The notes below the pieces were generated by a model. That model was not told where the DNA came from. It worked only from the letters and a program-made list of their open reading frames with translations, and did not search any database. From contig OMWY01000001.1 of NCBI GenBank assembly GCA_900314885.1, forward strand, positions 482,921-541,021: a stretch of 58,101 nucleotides of DNA. The letters run 5' to 3'. A program made the position numbers and the translations under genes. Positions within the stretch are counted from its first letter, which is position 1, and the number at the start of each line of letters is the position of its first letter. Of this stretch, positions 6,628 through 16,945 are shown one piece after another. The DNA comes from an uncultured Eubacteriales bacterium (lineage in GTDB: Bacteria > Bacillota > Clostridia > Lachnospirales > Lachnospiraceae).

Positions 6628-7725
6628 ATGAAGATGGTTGCCACAAATGACCTTATGCCGGGAATGATAATGGCGAAGGATACGTATTCGGAAGCAGGTC
6701 TCCTTATAATCAATGCCGGTGAGCCGGTTACCGAAGAGGCTGTTGAGAAGCTTAATTCTCATAAGGTTGACTTTGTCTACATTAAGGACTTTAAGGAAGT
6801 AAAGGAAGACGCGCCAAAAGAACCTGAGACTGCCGTAAAGGGTGAAAAGGAATCCTATAACGATAAGGTTAAGAAGAGTCCGGCCTTTAGGGCATTTAAG
6901 GAGAAATTCAAGGAAGAGGCCTTTGAACTGAGGAAGCTCTATGGCAACCTTATCAGCGGAACATTAACTGAGAGCATAGAGGAGTCATCAAGACGCATTG
7001 TAAATGGCCTGTCGTCCGCAACGGGAGATACTCCGGTTGTTGACCTTGTTAATAACATGCGTGATTCTGACGAGGTGACCTTTGCCCACGCCATAAGCGC
7101 AAGCCTTATGGCCTGCGAGCTCGCGAAGTGGCTTAAGTTCTCCAAGGAACATGTGGAGCTCGCCGGTATGTGCGGTCTTCTCTATGATGTAGGTAAGGTT
7201 ACTATCCCATCGTCGATACTTAACAGCCCTCATAAGCTGACTGATGAGCAGTATAATATAGTTAAGACCCATCCGCAGAGAGGATATGATATCCTTTCAA
7301 AGCATACCGATAATGTGCACATATTAAACAGTGCCCTCCAGCATCATGAGAAATGTGATGGCTCAGGCTATCCTAAGGGCCTCAAGGAAAATGAGATAGA
7401 TCCGTACGCGAAGCTTATAGCGATAGTTGATACCTTTGACGCAATCACAAGCCAGCGTCTTTACCGTGATAACGTGAGTCCCTTCAAGGTTGTTGAGATT
7501 TATGAATATGAAGGCATTCAGAAGTATGACCCGGGATATATTATGACCTTCCTCGAGCATATAACGAGAAATTATATCGGAAACTGGTGCGAGCTTTCCG
7601 ATGGCCGTGTCGGCAAGATTATTATGGTAAATAAAAATGCCCTTGCCCGCCCTGTTGTGTCGGTGGGAGATGAGTTCGTAGACCTTTCAAAGGAAAAAGA
7701 TTTAACGGTGGCTAAGCTACTGTAA
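6628..7725 (+). CDS. HD-GYP domain protein with His-to-Tyr change in the HD motif
   Basis: 365 residues. An N-terminal DUF3391-like region (1-60) is followed by a charged linker and an HD-GYP domain (about 150-320) with THPQRGYDIL, HHEKCDGSGYP and VDTFDAITS, all family hallmarks. HD-GYP proteins hydrolyse c-di-GMP. Here the HD pair reads LLYDVGK: Tyr186-Asp187, so one metal ligand is missing (codon TAT at 7183-7185; CAT would restore His). The other visible ligands remain. The protein may be a c-di-GMP sensor or have altered activity. A PilZ protein at 44666 gives a possible effector in the same genome. Confidence 0.88.
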   Translation: MKMVATNDLMPGMIMAKDTYSEAGLLIINAGEPVTEEAVEKLNSHKVDFVYIKDFKEVKEDAPKEPETAVKGEKESYNDKVKKSPAFRAFKEKFKEEAFELRKLYGNLISGTLTESIEESSRRIVNGLSSATGDTPVVDLVNNMRDSDEVTFAHAISASLMACELAKWLKFSKEHVELAGMCGLLYDVGKVTIPSSILNSPHKLTDEQYNIVKTHPQRGYDILSKHTDNVHILNSALQHHEKCDGSGYPKGLKENEIDPYAKLIAIVDTFDAITSQRLYRDNVSPFKVVEIYEYEGIQKYDPGYIMTFLEHITRNYIGNWCELSDGRVGKIIMVNKNALARPVVSVGDEFVDLSKEKDLTVAKLL

Positions 7726-7730
7726 GGAAA

Positions 7731-7760
7731 AGCCGGAGCGGAAGCTCCGGCTTATTGTTT
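7731..7760 (+). terminator. Intrinsic terminator after the HD-GYP gene
   Basis: 9-bp stem AGCCGGAGC/GCTCCGGCT with a GGAA loop, then TATTGTTT. The T-tract is interrupted, so strength is uncertain. Confidence 0.7.
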
Positions 7761-7773
7761 GCGAAAAAAAACA

Positions 7774-7802
7774 TTGACATTAGAAAGTTATAATGGTATC
7801 AT
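7774..7802 (+). promoter_or_regulatory. rpoB-rpoC promoter
   Basis: TTGACA (7774-7779), a 17-bp spacer and TATCAT (7797-7802). It gives rpoBC a promoter of its own, separate from rplJ-rplL. About 110 bp of AU-rich leader follow with no clear terminator. Confidence 0.8.
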
Positions 7803-7919
7803 ATAGGTTGCGCTATTGTGATTTCGTTTGCCTATTTTTATATTATACTACATTTTCAAGCGAAATGCAAAGCATTTTCATAGAAACCATTAATCAGCAG
7901 TTCAAGGGGTGAAACGTCA

Positions 7920-10900
7920 ATGAACAAGAACACTATACGCCCAATCAAGTCCGGTACCGGAATCAGGATGAGCTACGCTAAGCAGGAAGAAGTCCTTGAG
8001 ATTCCTAATCTCATCGAAGTGCAGAAAGACTCATACAACTGGTTCCTTACAGACGGACTCAGGGAAGTATTTGACGACATTTCGCCTATCGAGGACTTCA
8101 GCGGCCACCTTTCACTTGATTTCGTTGATTACGAGCTCATGAAGGATGACTACAAGTATTCGATAGATGAATGCAAGGAGCGTGACGCGACGTTCGCGGC
8201 GCCTCTGAAGGTCAAGGTCAGACTCCGTAATAAGGAGAATGGCGAGATCAGCGAGCATGACATTTTCATGGGTGATCTTCCGCTCATGACAGAGACAGGC
8301 ACGTTCGTTATTAACGGAGCTGAACGTGTTATCGTCAGCCAGCTTGTACGTTCCCCTGGCATTTATTTTACCATAGATCATGATAAATTAGGCAAGAGAC
8401 TCTTCTCTTCCCAGGTCATCCCTAACCGTGGCGCCTGGCTTGAGTACGAGACTGACTCTAACGATGTATTCTACGTAAGAGTTGACCGTAACAGGAAGGT
8501 ACCTATTACCGTTCTGTTAAGGGCGCTCGGAGTAGGAACCAATCAGGAAATCATCGATATGTTCGGTGATGAGCCTAAGATAGAGGCAAGCTTTGGCAAG
8601 GATACCTGCGAGTCTTATCAGGATGGTCTTCTTGAGCTCTATAAGAAGCTTCGTCCGGGTGAGCCTCTTGCGGTAGACAGCGCCAGAAGCCTTCTTGAGG
8701 GCATGTTCTTCGATCCTAAGAGATATGACCTCGCTAAGGTTGGCCGTTATAAGTTTAATAAGAAGCTTAAGCTTCACAACAGAATCGCCGGATTCACGCT
8801 TGCTGAGGATGTTACCAATCCTGAGACAGGCGAGGTAATCGCTGAGGAAGGTACGGTTGTATCGAGCGAACTGGCTGATACAATTCAGGACGCGGCAGTT
8901 AAGTACGTACTCGTTCAGACCCAGGAGAGAAATGTTAAGGTTCTTTCCAACATGATGGTTGACTTCGCGAAGTTCTATCCTGAGATAGATAAGAAGTCAG
9001 TAAGGGTTACCGAGGAAGTTTATTATCCTGCCCTTAAGGAAATCATGGATGAGTTCCCGGGAGATACCGGAAGCGACGAGCTCAAGGCTGCCATTAAGAG
9101 CCACATCCATGACCTCATTCCTAAGCATATCACGAAGGAAGACATTTTCGCTTCCATCAACTACTGTATGCATCTGGAGTATGGTATTGGAAATGATGAT
9201 GATATCGATCACCTCGGCAACAGACGTATCAGGTCTGTTGGCGAGCTCCTTCAGAACCAGTATCGTATCGGACTATCCCGTATGGAGAGAGTTGTCCGTG
9301 AAAGAATGACAACCCAGGACGCGGCTACCGTTTCACCGCAGTCCCTTATAAATATTAAGCCTGTAACCGCGGCGGTTAAGGAATTCTTCGGAAGCTCCCA
9401 GCTGTCACAGTTCATGGATCAGAACAACCCTCTTGGCGAGCTTACCCACAAGAGACGTCTGTCAGCCCTTGGTCCCGGCGGTCTTTCAAGAGATCGTGCC
9501 GGATTCGAGGTCCGCGATGTCCACTATACTCACTACGGCAGGATGTGTCCTGTTGAGACCCCTGAGGGACCTAACATTGGTCTTATCAACTCCCTTGCAT
9601 GCTACGCAAGGATTAACCAGTATGGCTTCGTAGAGGCTCCATACAGAAAGGTTGACAAGACAGATAAGAACAATCCTGTAGTAACCAAGGATGTTGTTTA
9701 CCTTACCGCCGATGAAGAGGATAAGTTCATTGTCGCTCAGGCAAATGAGCCTCTTGACGCAGAAGGGCATTTTATAAATGAGTCTGTTTCCGGTCGTTTC
9801 AGGGAAGAGACATCCACTTACGATAAGAAGAGAATCGACCTCATGGACGTATCTCCTAGAATGGTATTTTCACCTGCTACGTCTATGATTCCTTTCCTTC
9901 AGAACGACGATGCCCACCGTGCCCTCATGGGTTCGAACATGCAGCGTCAGGCCGTTCCTCTTCTCTTTACCGAAGCGCCTGTTGTTTCGACGGGACTCGA
10001 GGAGAAGGTTGCCAAGGACTCGGGTGTCTGCGTAATCGCTGAGGCTGACTGCACTGTAGAGGAGTCATGCAGCGATCACATCACTGTTAAGTTTGACGAA
10101 GACAAGAAAAAGAAGACATATAAGTTACAGAAGTTTGCGAGAAGTAACCAGGGTACATGCATTAACCAGCGCCCTATCGTATTTAAGGGCGACCACATCA
10201 AGGCAGGCCAGGTTATAGCAGACGGCCCTTCAACAGCCGGTGGCGAGCTTGGACTCGGTAAGAACCCTCTCATCGGATTTATCGAGTGGGAAGGCTATAA
10301 CTACGAGGATGCCGTCCTCATTTCCGAGAGACTTGTAAGAGATGATACATTTACAAGTGTACATATAGAGGAATTCGAGTGCGAATCACGTGATACTAAG
10401 CTCGGACCTGAGGAAATCACAAGGGATGTGCCGGGTGTCGGTGATGACGCTCTTAAGGATCTCGATGAGCGCGGTATAATCAGAATCGGCGCTGAGGTTC
10501 GCGCAGGCGATATTCTCGTAGGTAAGGTAACACCTAAGGGTGAGACCGAGCTTACTGCCGAGGAGAGACTTCTTCGCGCTATTTTCGGCGAGAAGGCCAG
10601 AGAAGTAAGAGATACTTCACTCCGTGTTCCTCACGGTGAATATGGTATTATCGTTGATGCCAAGGTATTTACAAGGGAGAACGGCGATGAGCTTCCTCCG
10701 GGAGTAAATGAGAGTGTCCGCGTCTATATAGCTCAGAAGAGAAAGATTCAGGTCGGAGATAAGATGGCCGGCCGTCACGGTAACAAGGGTGTCGTTTCAA
10801 GGGTGCTTCCTGTAGAAGATATGCCATTCCTTCCTAACGGCCGTCCGCTTGATATCGTGCTTAACCCGCTGGGCGTACCTTCTCGAATGAACGTCGGACA

Positions 10901-11855
10901 GGTACTTGAGATTCATCTTTCACTTGCGGCTACCGTGCTTGGATTTAAGGTAACTTCACCTATTTTCAACGGCGCAAGCGAGGAAGACATCGAGGATACC
11001 ATGAGAATGGCTAATGACTATGTCAACATGGATCTCGATGAATTCAAGGAAAAATATAAGGATCAGGTCAGTGAAGAGGTTATGGATTACCTCATGACTC
11101 ATACAGAGTCAAGGGAAGAGTGGAAGGGCGTACCTATTTCCGCCGATGGTAAGATCCAGCTTCGCGACGGCAGAAGCGGTGAGTTCTTCGGAGGCCCTAC
11201 CACAGTAGGCTTCATGAATTACCTCAAGCTCCACCACCTCGTTGATGATAAGATCCATGCTCGTTCTACAGGCCCATATTCTCTCGTTACCCAGCAGCCA
11301 CTCGGTGGTAAAGCCCAGTTCGGTGGCCAGCGTTTCGGAGAAATGGAGGTTTGGGCTCTTGAGGCATACGGCGCAGCCTATACGCTTCAGGAAATCCTTA
11401 CCGTTAAGTCTGATGATGTTGTCGGACGTGTTAAGACATACGAAGCTATCATTAAGGGTGAGAATATCAGCGAGCCCGGTATTCCTGAGTCCTTCAAGGT
11501 TCTTCTTAAGGAGCTTCAGTCCCTTGCTCTTGACATCACTGTTCTTGATGAGAACGGAAATGAGGTCAAGATGACCGAGGATGTCGACTATGGCAACAAT
11601 GAAGATTTCAGGCCTCTTATCGAGAGCGACGACACATTTACATTTGACAGTGAGCCTTCGGGCGCTGACGGATTCTCAACCGGTACCGCTGAGGAGCTTG
11701 AGGATGATTCAAGACTTTCGGGCGGGTCTGGCAGCAATGATGACTATACAGATGACGACAGCGATTCCGATATGGACTTTGATGATATGAACATGGATGC
11801 TCCTTCACTTAATGACGGTGATATGGGAACATTCGATGATGATGACAATTTCTGA
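7920..11855 (+). CDS. rpoB: RNA polymerase beta subunit
   Basis: 1311 residues, beginning [21 protein letters not shown] after a GGGGTG site. The rifampicin region ([20 protein letters not shown]...) keeps the residues equivalent to E. coli Asp516, His526 and Ser531, so it looks rifampicin sensitive. The catalytic-cleft blocks [12 protein letters not shown] and [21 protein letters not shown] are intact. After the conserved C-terminus comes a tail of about 54 residues, roughly 40% Asp/Glu with Ser/Gly, ending DDDDNF. It is followed after 30 bp by rpoC. Unlike most Firmicutes it does not follow rplL directly. Confidence 0.99.
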   Translation: MNKNTIRPIKSGTGIRMSYAKQEEVLEIPNLIEVQKDSYNWFLTDGLREVFDDISPIEDFSGHLSLDFVDYELMKDDYKYSIDECKERDATFAAPLKVKVRLRNKENGEISEHDIFMGDLPLMTETGTFVINGAERVIVSQLVRSPGIYFTIDHDKLGKRLFSSQVIPNRGAWLEYETDSNDVFYVRVDRNRKVPITVLLRALGVGTNQEIIDMFGDEPKIEASFGKDTCESYQDGLLELYKKLRPGEPLAVDSARSLLEGMFFDPKRYDLAKVGRYKFNKKLKLHNRIAGFTLAEDVTNPETGEVIAEEGTVVSSELADTIQDAAVKYVLVQTQERNVKVLSNMMVDFAKFYPEIDKKSVRVTEEVYYPALKEIMDEFPGDTGSDELKAAIKSHIHDLIPKHITKEDIFASINYCMHLEYGIGNDDDIDHLGNRRIRSVGELLQNQYRIGLSRMERVVRERMTTQDAATVSPQSLINIKPVTAAVKEFFGSSQLSQFMDQNNPLGELTHKRRLSALGPGGLSRDRAGFEVRDVHYTHYGRMCPVETPEGPNIGLINSLACYARINQYGFVEAPYRKVDKTDKNNPVVTKDVVYLTADEEDKFIVAQANEPLDAEGHFINESVSGRFREETSTYDKKRIDLMDVSPRMVFSPATSMIPFLQNDDAHRALMGSNMQRQAVPLLFTEAPVVSTGLEEKVAKDSGVCVIAEADCTVEESCSDHITVKFDEDKKKKTYKLQKFARSNQGTCINQRPIVFKGDHIKAGQVIADGPSTAGGELGLGKNPLIGFIEWEGYNYEDAVLISERLVRDDTFTSVHIEEFECESRDTKLGPEEITRDVPGVGDDALKDLDERGIIRIGAEVRAGDILVGKVTPKGETELTAEERLLRAIFGEKAREVRDTSLRVPHGEYGIIVDAKVFTRENGDELPPGVNESVRVYIAQKRKIQVGDKMAGRHGNKGVVSRVLPVEDMPFLPNGRPLDIVLNPLGVPSRMNVGQVLEIHLSLAATVLGFKVTSPIFNGASEEDIEDTMRMANDYVNMDLDEFKEKYKDQVSEEVMDYLMTHTESREEWKGVPISADGKIQLRDGRSGEFFGGPTTVGFMNYLKLHHLVDDKIHARSTGPYSLVTQQPLGGKAQFGGQRFGEMEVWALEAYGAAYTLQEILTVKSDDVVGRVKTYEAIIKGENISEPGIPESFKVLLKELQSLALDITVLDENGNEVKMTEDVDYGNNEDFRPLIESDDTFTFDSEPSGADGFSTGTAEELEDDSRLSGGSGSNDDYTDDDSDSDMDFDDMNMDAPSLNDGDMGTFDDDDNF

Positions 11856-11885
11856 TAACGGACCTTTTGTGAAGGGAGAACAATA

Positions 11886-14800
11886 ATGCCGGATTTAGGC
11901 ACAGAGAATATTCAGCCGATCACTTATGACGCAATTAAGATCGGACTTGCTTCACCTGAGAAGATAAAGGAGTGGTCACATGGCGAAGTTAAGAAGCCTG
12001 AGACCATAAACTACAGGACATTGAAGCCGGAGAAGGACGGTCTTTTCTGCGAGAAAATATTCGGACCTACAAAGGACTGGGAATGCCACTGCGGTAAGTA
12101 TAAGAAGATTCGCTATAAGGGCGTAATCTGTGACCGCTGCGGTGTTGAGGTAACTAAGGCCACGGTTCGCCGTGAGCGTATGGGCCACATAGAGCTTGCC
12201 GCTCCTGTTTCCCATATCTGGTACTTCAAGGGAATTCCAAGCCGTATGGGTCTCATTCTCGACCTCTCCCCGAGGGTACTCGAGAAGGTCCTCTATTTCG
12301 CGTCATATATAGTACTTGACAAGGGTGAAACAGACCTTTCATTTAAGCAGATCCTCTCCGAGAAGGAGTTCAGGGAAGCTTATGATAAATGGGGCAACAG
12401 CTTCCGTGCCGGAATGGGCGCGGAGGCTATCCTCGAGCTTCTTAAGGGTATAGATCTTGAGAAGGAGTCCACAGAGCTTAAGAATGAATTAAAGGGCGCT
12501 TCAGGACAGAAGAAGGCGAGAATCATCAAGAGACTCGATGTTATCGAAGCCTTCAGAGAGTCAGGCAACAAGCCTGAATGGATGGTTCTTACTGTTGTTC
12601 CGGTACTTCCGCCTGATCTTCGTCCTATGGTTCAGCTTGACGGCGGACGTTTCGCTACATCTGATATGAATGACCTCTATCGTCGTATTATCAACAGAAA
12701 CAACCGTCTCAAGAGACTTCTTGAACTCGGCGCGCCGGAAATAATTGTAAGAAATGAAAAGAGAATGCTTCAGGAGGCAGTTGACGCCCTTATAGATAAC
12801 GGTCGTCGCGGTCGTCCTGTAACAGGCCCCGGTAATAGGGCTCTCAAGTCTCTTTCAGATATGTTAAAGGGTAAGCAGGGACGTTTCAGACAGAACCTCC
12901 TCGGTAAGCGTGTTGACTATTCAGGACGTTCGGTTATCGTAGTCGGCCCTGATCTTAAGATATATCAGTGCGGTGTTCCTAAGGAAATGGCTATTGAGCT
13001 TTTCAAGCCTTTCGTAATGAAGGAACTCGTTTCAAGAAATATAGCTCATAACGTCAAGTCAGCAAAGAAGATGGTTGAGCGTCAGGAGATACAGGTATGG
13101 GATGTTCTTGAGGATGTTATCAAGGATCACCCTGTAATGTTAAACCGCGCCCCGACGCTTCACAGACTTGGTATTCAGGCATTTGAACCTGTACTTGTAG
13201 AAGGTAAGGCCATCAGACTTCATCCTCTCGCATGTACGCCTTTCAACGCCGACTTCGATGGTGACCAGATGGCTATCCACCTTCCTCTTTCTGTAGAGGC
13301 TCAGGCAGAGTGCCGTTTCCTTCTGCTTTCACCTAACAACTTACTTAAGCCGTCAGACGGTGGTGTTGTTACCGTTCCTACCCAGGATATGGTTCTCGGT
13401 GTATACTATATTACACTTGAGAAACCGGGTGACAAGGGTGAGGGTATGAGCTTCTCAAGCATGAATGAAGCGATACTCGCTTATGTCAATGGTTACATCA
13501 CCCTTCAGGCGAAGATTAAGATTCGTCGTACGGGAATCGATAAGGATGGACATAAAGCCTCAAGAATGATAGAGTCTACACTTGGACGTTTCATTTTCAA
13601 TGAGGCCATATCACAGGATTTAGGATTTGTTGACAGGTCTGATCCTGAGAATTTCCTTAAGCTTGAGGTCGATTTTCTCGTAAGGAAGAAGGAATTGAAG
13701 AAGATCCTTGAGAGGTGCATGGTTAATCTTGGCGCTACCAAGACTGCTGAAATCATGGACCGCGTCAAGGCTCTCGGATATAAGTACTCAACACTGTCAG
13801 GAATTACCATTTCTATTTCCGATATGACTGTTCCTCCTGAAAAGCAGGACTACCTTAATGAGGCCGAGCAGACAATAGAGAAGATAGCGAAGAACTTCCG
13901 TCGTGGTCTTCTTACCGAGGAAGAGCGTTATAAGGCAGTAATTGAGGTTTGGAACAACTGCGATAACAAGATCAGGGACGCTCTTATGGAGCACCTCGAT
14001 CACTACAACAATATATACATGATGGCTCATTCCGGAGCCCGTGGTTCCGACCAGCAGATTAAGCAGCTCGCGGGTATGCGTGGTCTTATGGCGGATACGC
14101 AGGGCCGTACCATCGAGCTTCCTATCAAGTCGAACTTCCGTGAAGGCATGGACGTTCTGGAGTACTTCATTTCCGCTCACGGCGCTCGTAAGGGACTTTC
14201 AGATACAGCGCTTCGTACAGCGAACTCAGGTTACCTTACAAGACGTCTTGTCGATGTATCTCAGGAGCTTATTATTAAGGAAACCGATTGCGCGGTAGGC
14301 AGGAAAGAAATTCCGGGAATCTATGTTTCGGCCTTCTACGAAGGAAATGAGCTTATTGAGAGCCTTGAGGAACGTATAACAGGCAGATATTCCTGCGAGG
14401 ACATCTACGATGACAATGGCGACCTTATAGTTAAGGCAAACCATATGATCACCGCTAAGAGAGCCGCAAGAGTCGTTGCCACCAAGGCAATCCAGGATGC
14501 CGGACGTAAGGCTAAGGTTAAGATTCGTACAGTGCTTTCATGCCGCTCACATATGGGCGTGTGCGCTAAGTGCTACGGTGCTAACATGGCAACAAGACAG
14601 CCTGTACAGGTTGGTGAGGCTGTCGGTGTCATCGCCGCTCAGTCTATCGGTGAACCGGGTACCCAGCTTACGATGAGAACCTTCCATGCGGGCGGACTTG
14701 CCGGTGGTGATATCACCCAGGGTCTTCCTCGTGTAGAGGAGCTTTTTGAGGCACGTAAGCCTAAGGGACTTGCTATTATCACGGATATTCCGGGTAAGGT

Positions 14801-15632
14801 TACGATAGAAGAGTCTAAGAAGAAGAAGGAAGTCGTCGTTACTAACGATGAGACCGGTGAGAGCAAGACTTATCTCATTCCTTACGGTTCAAGACTTAAG
14901 CCGAACATTTCGGACGGCGAGGAACTTGAAGCCGGTGATCCTATCACAGAAGGTAGTATTAACCCTCATGATATCCTTAAGATTCAGGGTGTCGCAGCGG
15001 CTCAGAACTATATCCTTCGAGAGGTTCAGCGTGTTTACCGTCTGCAGGGTGTTGAAATCGCCGATAAGCATATCGAGATGATCATTCACCAGATGATGAA
15101 GAAGGTCAGAATCGAGAAGCAGGGCGATACAGACTACTTACCTGGCACGCTTGTTGATAAGATCGAGTTCGAGGATCTTAACGAATCACTTCTTGATGAA
15201 GGCTTTGAGGCGGCTGAAGGAAAACAGATTATGCTTGGTATTACCAAGGCAAGTCTTGCTACTGATTCCTTCCTTGCTGCGGCTTCATTCCAGGAGACTA
15301 CAAGAGTTCTTACCGATGCCGCTATCAAGGGCAAGATTGACCACCTGAACGGTATCAAGGAAAACGTTATCATTGGTAAGCTCATTCCTGCCGGAACCGG
15401 TATGAAGTATTATCGTTCAGTAAAGCTTGATACTGATGAGAAGATCGCGGCAGCTAAGGCAGCCGCAGAGGCAGCCAAGGAGAGCGAAGAGCTTAATCTT
15501 GATGATGATGAGGGACTTTTCCCACCATATCAGGCTGATGATGACGATGATGATGAAGGATTTCTCATGGATGATGATGACAGCGCTGAGAATGATGGTG
15601 TTGACGTCATTGATGATGATGATGAGAAGTAA
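11886..15632 (+). CDS. rpoC: RNA polymerase beta' subunit
   Basis: 1248 residues. It shows the N-terminal zinc site ([20 protein letters not shown]), the catalytic [12 protein letters not shown] with its three Asp that bind Mg, the bridge helix and trigger loop region ([16 protein letters not shown]), and the second zinc site ([11 protein letters not shown]). The start ATG 11886 follows AAGGGAG. Like rpoB it ends in an acidic tail, about 48 residues rich in Asp runs ([16 protein letters not shown]). No terminator hairpin with a T-tract is evident before the downstream repeat. Confidence 0.99.
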   Translation: MPDLGTENIQPITYDAIKIGLASPEKIKEWSHGEVKKPETINYRTLKPEKDGLFCEKIFGPTKDWECHCGKYKKIRYKGVICDRCGVEVTKATVRRERMGHIELAAPVSHIWYFKGIPSRMGLILDLSPRVLEKVLYFASYIVLDKGETDLSFKQILSEKEFREAYDKWGNSFRAGMGAEAILELLKGIDLEKESTELKNELKGASGQKKARIIKRLDVIEAFRESGNKPEWMVLTVVPVLPPDLRPMVQLDGGRFATSDMNDLYRRIINRNNRLKRLLELGAPEIIVRNEKRMLQEAVDALIDNGRRGRPVTGPGNRALKSLSDMLKGKQGRFRQNLLGKRVDYSGRSVIVVGPDLKIYQCGVPKEMAIELFKPFVMKELVSRNIAHNVKSAKKMVERQEIQVWDVLEDVIKDHPVMLNRAPTLHRLGIQAFEPVLVEGKAIRLHPLACTPFNADFDGDQMAIHLPLSVEAQAECRFLLLSPNNLLKPSDGGVVTVPTQDMVLGVYYITLEKPGDKGEGMSFSSMNEAILAYVNGYITLQAKIKIRRTGIDKDGHKASRMIESTLGRFIFNEAISQDLGFVDRSDPENFLKLEVDFLVRKKELKKILERCMVNLGATKTAEIMDRVKALGYKYSTLSGITISISDMTVPPEKQDYLNEAEQTIEKIAKNFRRGLLTEEERYKAVIEVWNNCDNKIRDALMEHLDHYNNIYMMAHSGARGSDQQIKQLAGMRGLMADTQGRTIELPIKSNFREGMDVLEYFISAHGARKGLSDTALRTANSGYLTRRLVDVSQELIIKETDCAVGRKEIPGIYVSAFYEGNELIESLEERITGRYSCEDIYDDNGDLIVKANHMITAKRAARVVATKAIQDAGRKAKVKIRTVLSCRSHMGVCAKCYGANMATRQPVQVGEAVGVIAAQSIGEPGTQLTMRTFHAGGLAGGDITQGLPRVEELFEARKPKGLAIITDIPGKVTIEESKKKKEVVVTNDETGESKTYLIPYGSRLKPNISDGEELEAGDPITEGSINPHDILKIQGVAAAQNYILREVQRVYRLQGVEIADKHIEMIIHQMMKKVRIEKQGDTDYLPGTLVDKIEFEDLNESLLDEGFEAAEGKQIMLGITKASLATDSFLAAASFQETTRVLTDAAIKGKIDHLNGIKENVIIGKLIPAGTGMKYYRSVKLDTDEKIAAAKAAAEAAKESEELNLDDDEGLFPPYQADDDDDDEGFLMDDDDSAENDGVDVIDDDDEK

Positions 15633-15651
15633 AGTTGGTTAGTGCCAGCTA

Positions 15652-15767
15652 GTGCCTGGTCCACTAAAATTTATGTAGACGAGCGAAGCGAAGTTTACAG
15701 AAATTTTTGTGTACCTGGCACGGAAATACTTGCGAAGTTTATAAAAATTTTTTGGTACCTGGCACGG
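15652..15767. repeat. GTGCCTGGT-bounded palindromic repeat with partial duplication
   Basis: The left end GTGCCTGGT (15652-15660) and right end ACCTGGCACGG (15713-15723) form terminal inverted repeats around a hairpin of type AAAATTTATGTAGAC/GTTTACAGAAATTTT. The right half (GAAGTTTA...ACCTGGCACGG) is repeated at 15733-15767. It belongs to the family that carries the same ends at 25047, 39626 and 45091. It sits between the rpoC stop and the rpsL promoter and may act as terminator or insulator. Confidence 0.7.
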
Positions 15768-15773
15768 ATTTAC

Positions 15774-15802
15774 TTGACAACCAACAGAATAAGTATTATA
15801 AT
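15774..15802 (+). promoter_or_regulatory. Strong promoter of the str operon
   Basis: Perfect TTGACA (15774-15779), 17-bp spacer and perfect TATAAT (15797-15802). It drives rpsL and probably rpsG-fusA-tuf. Confidence 0.9.
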
Positions 15803-15807
15803 ATATA

Positions 15808-15845
15808 GCTGTGTGTCTGTAGTATAATTTAGACACGCAGCTTTT
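15808..15845 (+). promoter_or_regulatory. rpsL leader hairpin (attenuator-like)
   Basis: An 11-bp stem, GCTGTGTGTCT/AGACACGCAGC with one G-U pair, starts within about six bases of the -10 element and is followed by TTTTATTAATTTT. It would form at the very 5' end of the mRNA. It could stabilise the mRNA or cause early termination. The ligand is unknown. Confidence 0.6.
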
Positions 15846-15873
15846 ATTAATTTTATGAATGGAGGTGAAATTA

Positions 15874-16293
15874 ATGCCAACTTTTAATCAGCTCGTAAGA
15901 AAGGGCAGACAGACTAGCTCTAAGAAGTCTAAGTCTCCGGCTCTTCTTGTAGGCGTAAACTCACTCAGAAAGTCTGAAATCGAGACATTCTCTCCTCAGA
16001 AGAGAGGCGTCTGCACCGCTGTCAGAACTGCTACCCCTAAGAAGCCTAACTCAGCGCTTAGAAAGATCGCCAGAGTTCGTCTTTCAAACGGTATCGAAGT
16101 AACAAGCTACATCCCTGGAGAAGGCCACAACCTTCAGGAGCATAGTGTTGTTCTTATCCGTGGAGGCAGAGTTAAGGACCTTCCTGGTACAAGATATCAC
16201 ATCGTTCGTGGTACACTTGATACTGCAGGTGTCGCTAAGAGACGTCAGGCCCGCAGCAAATATGGCGCTAAGAAGCCAAAGGAAAGCAAGTAA
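15874..16293 (+). CDS. rpsL: 30S ribosomal protein S12
   Basis: 139 residues from ATG 15874 ([13 protein letters not shown]). The in-frame ATG at 15859 is rejected because GGAGGTG lies between the two. It contains [18 protein letters not shown] and the [18 protein letters not shown] loop, with the Lys residues whose mutation gives streptomycin resistance intact, so it appears streptomycin sensitive. S12 monitors codon-anticodon pairing in the decoding centre. First gene of the str operon. Confidence 0.98.
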   Translation: MPTFNQLVRKGRQTSSKKSKSPALLVGVNSLRKSEIETFSPQKRGVCTAVRTATPKKPNSALRKIARVRLSNGIEVTSYIPGEGHNLQEHSVVLIRGGRVKDLPGTRYHIVRGTLDTAGVAKRRQARSKYGAKKPKESK

Positions 16294-16372
16294 TTTTTAC
16301 CACAGACGATCAGAGACTTAAGGATTAAAAGTGCCGGATTGATTTCACATGATTTTCAATTTAGGACACGGG

Positions 16373-16441
16373 CACTGCCTGTCCGAGTTTAACGACGGCG
16401 GGGCAGTGAGTACCTTAGAATCTGACGTATATCAGTATTCT
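16373..16441 (+). promoter_or_regulatory. Hairpins in the rpsL-rpsG intergenic leader
   Basis: The 166-bp gap before rpsG holds stem CACTGCC (16373-16379)/GGCAGTG (16402-16408) and a second stem AGAATCTGA/TCAGTATTCT (16417-16441, one bulge) that ends just before the TAGGAGGG ribosome binding site. S7 autoregulates its operon in E. coli; a similar role here is inference. Confidence 0.45.
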
Positions 16442-16459
16442 TACTAGGAGGGAAGAAAC

Positions 16460-16930
16460 GTGCCACGTAAAGGACATATAGCTAAAAGAGATGTTCTCGC
16501 GGACCCAGTCTATAACAGCAAGATCGTTACAAAGCTTATCAATAACGTAATGCTTGACGGTAAGAAGGGTGTTGCGCAGAAGATCGTTTACGGAGCATTC
16601 GCAAGAGTAGAAGAGAAGAGCGGCAAGAAGGCCGTTGACGCTTTTGAGGAAGCTCTTAACAACATCATGCCTGTACTTGAGGTAAAGGCAAGACGTATCG
16701 GCGGTGCTACATATCAGGTACCTGTCGAGATCAGACCAGAAAGAAGACAGACACTCGCGCTTCGCTGGCTCACACAGTACTCTCGTCAGAGAGGCGAGAA
16801 GACCCAGGAAGAGAGACTTGCCAATGAGATCCTCGACGCTATCAACAATACAGGATCAGCAGTCAAGAGGAAAGAGGATATGCACAAGATGGCCGAGGCC
16901 AACAAGGCATTTGCTCACTATCGTTGGTAA
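16460..16930 (+). CDS. rpsG: 30S ribosomal protein S7
   Basis: 156 residues starting at GTG 16460 after AGGAGGG ([20 protein letters not shown]). It shows the conserved [16 protein letters not shown] and [13 protein letters not shown] blocks. S7 organises the head of the 30S subunit and contacts E-site tRNA. It lies 15 bp before fusA, the standard str operon order. Confidence 0.98.
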   Translation: MPRKGHIAKRDVLADPVYNSKIVTKLINNVMLDGKKGVAQKIVYGAFARVEEKSGKKAVDAFEEALNNIMPVLEVKARRIGGATYQVPVEIRPERRQTLALRWLTQYSRQRGEKTQEERLANEILDAINNTGSAVKRKEDMHKMAEANKAFAHYRW

Positions 16931-16945
16931 TAGGAGGACACATTT

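Noticed and set aside
10076..10273. Antisense ORFs over rpoB, rpoC, secA and other long genes
   Set aside because: They lie wholly inside strongly conserved genes in other frames, lack binding sites and have no recognisable product.
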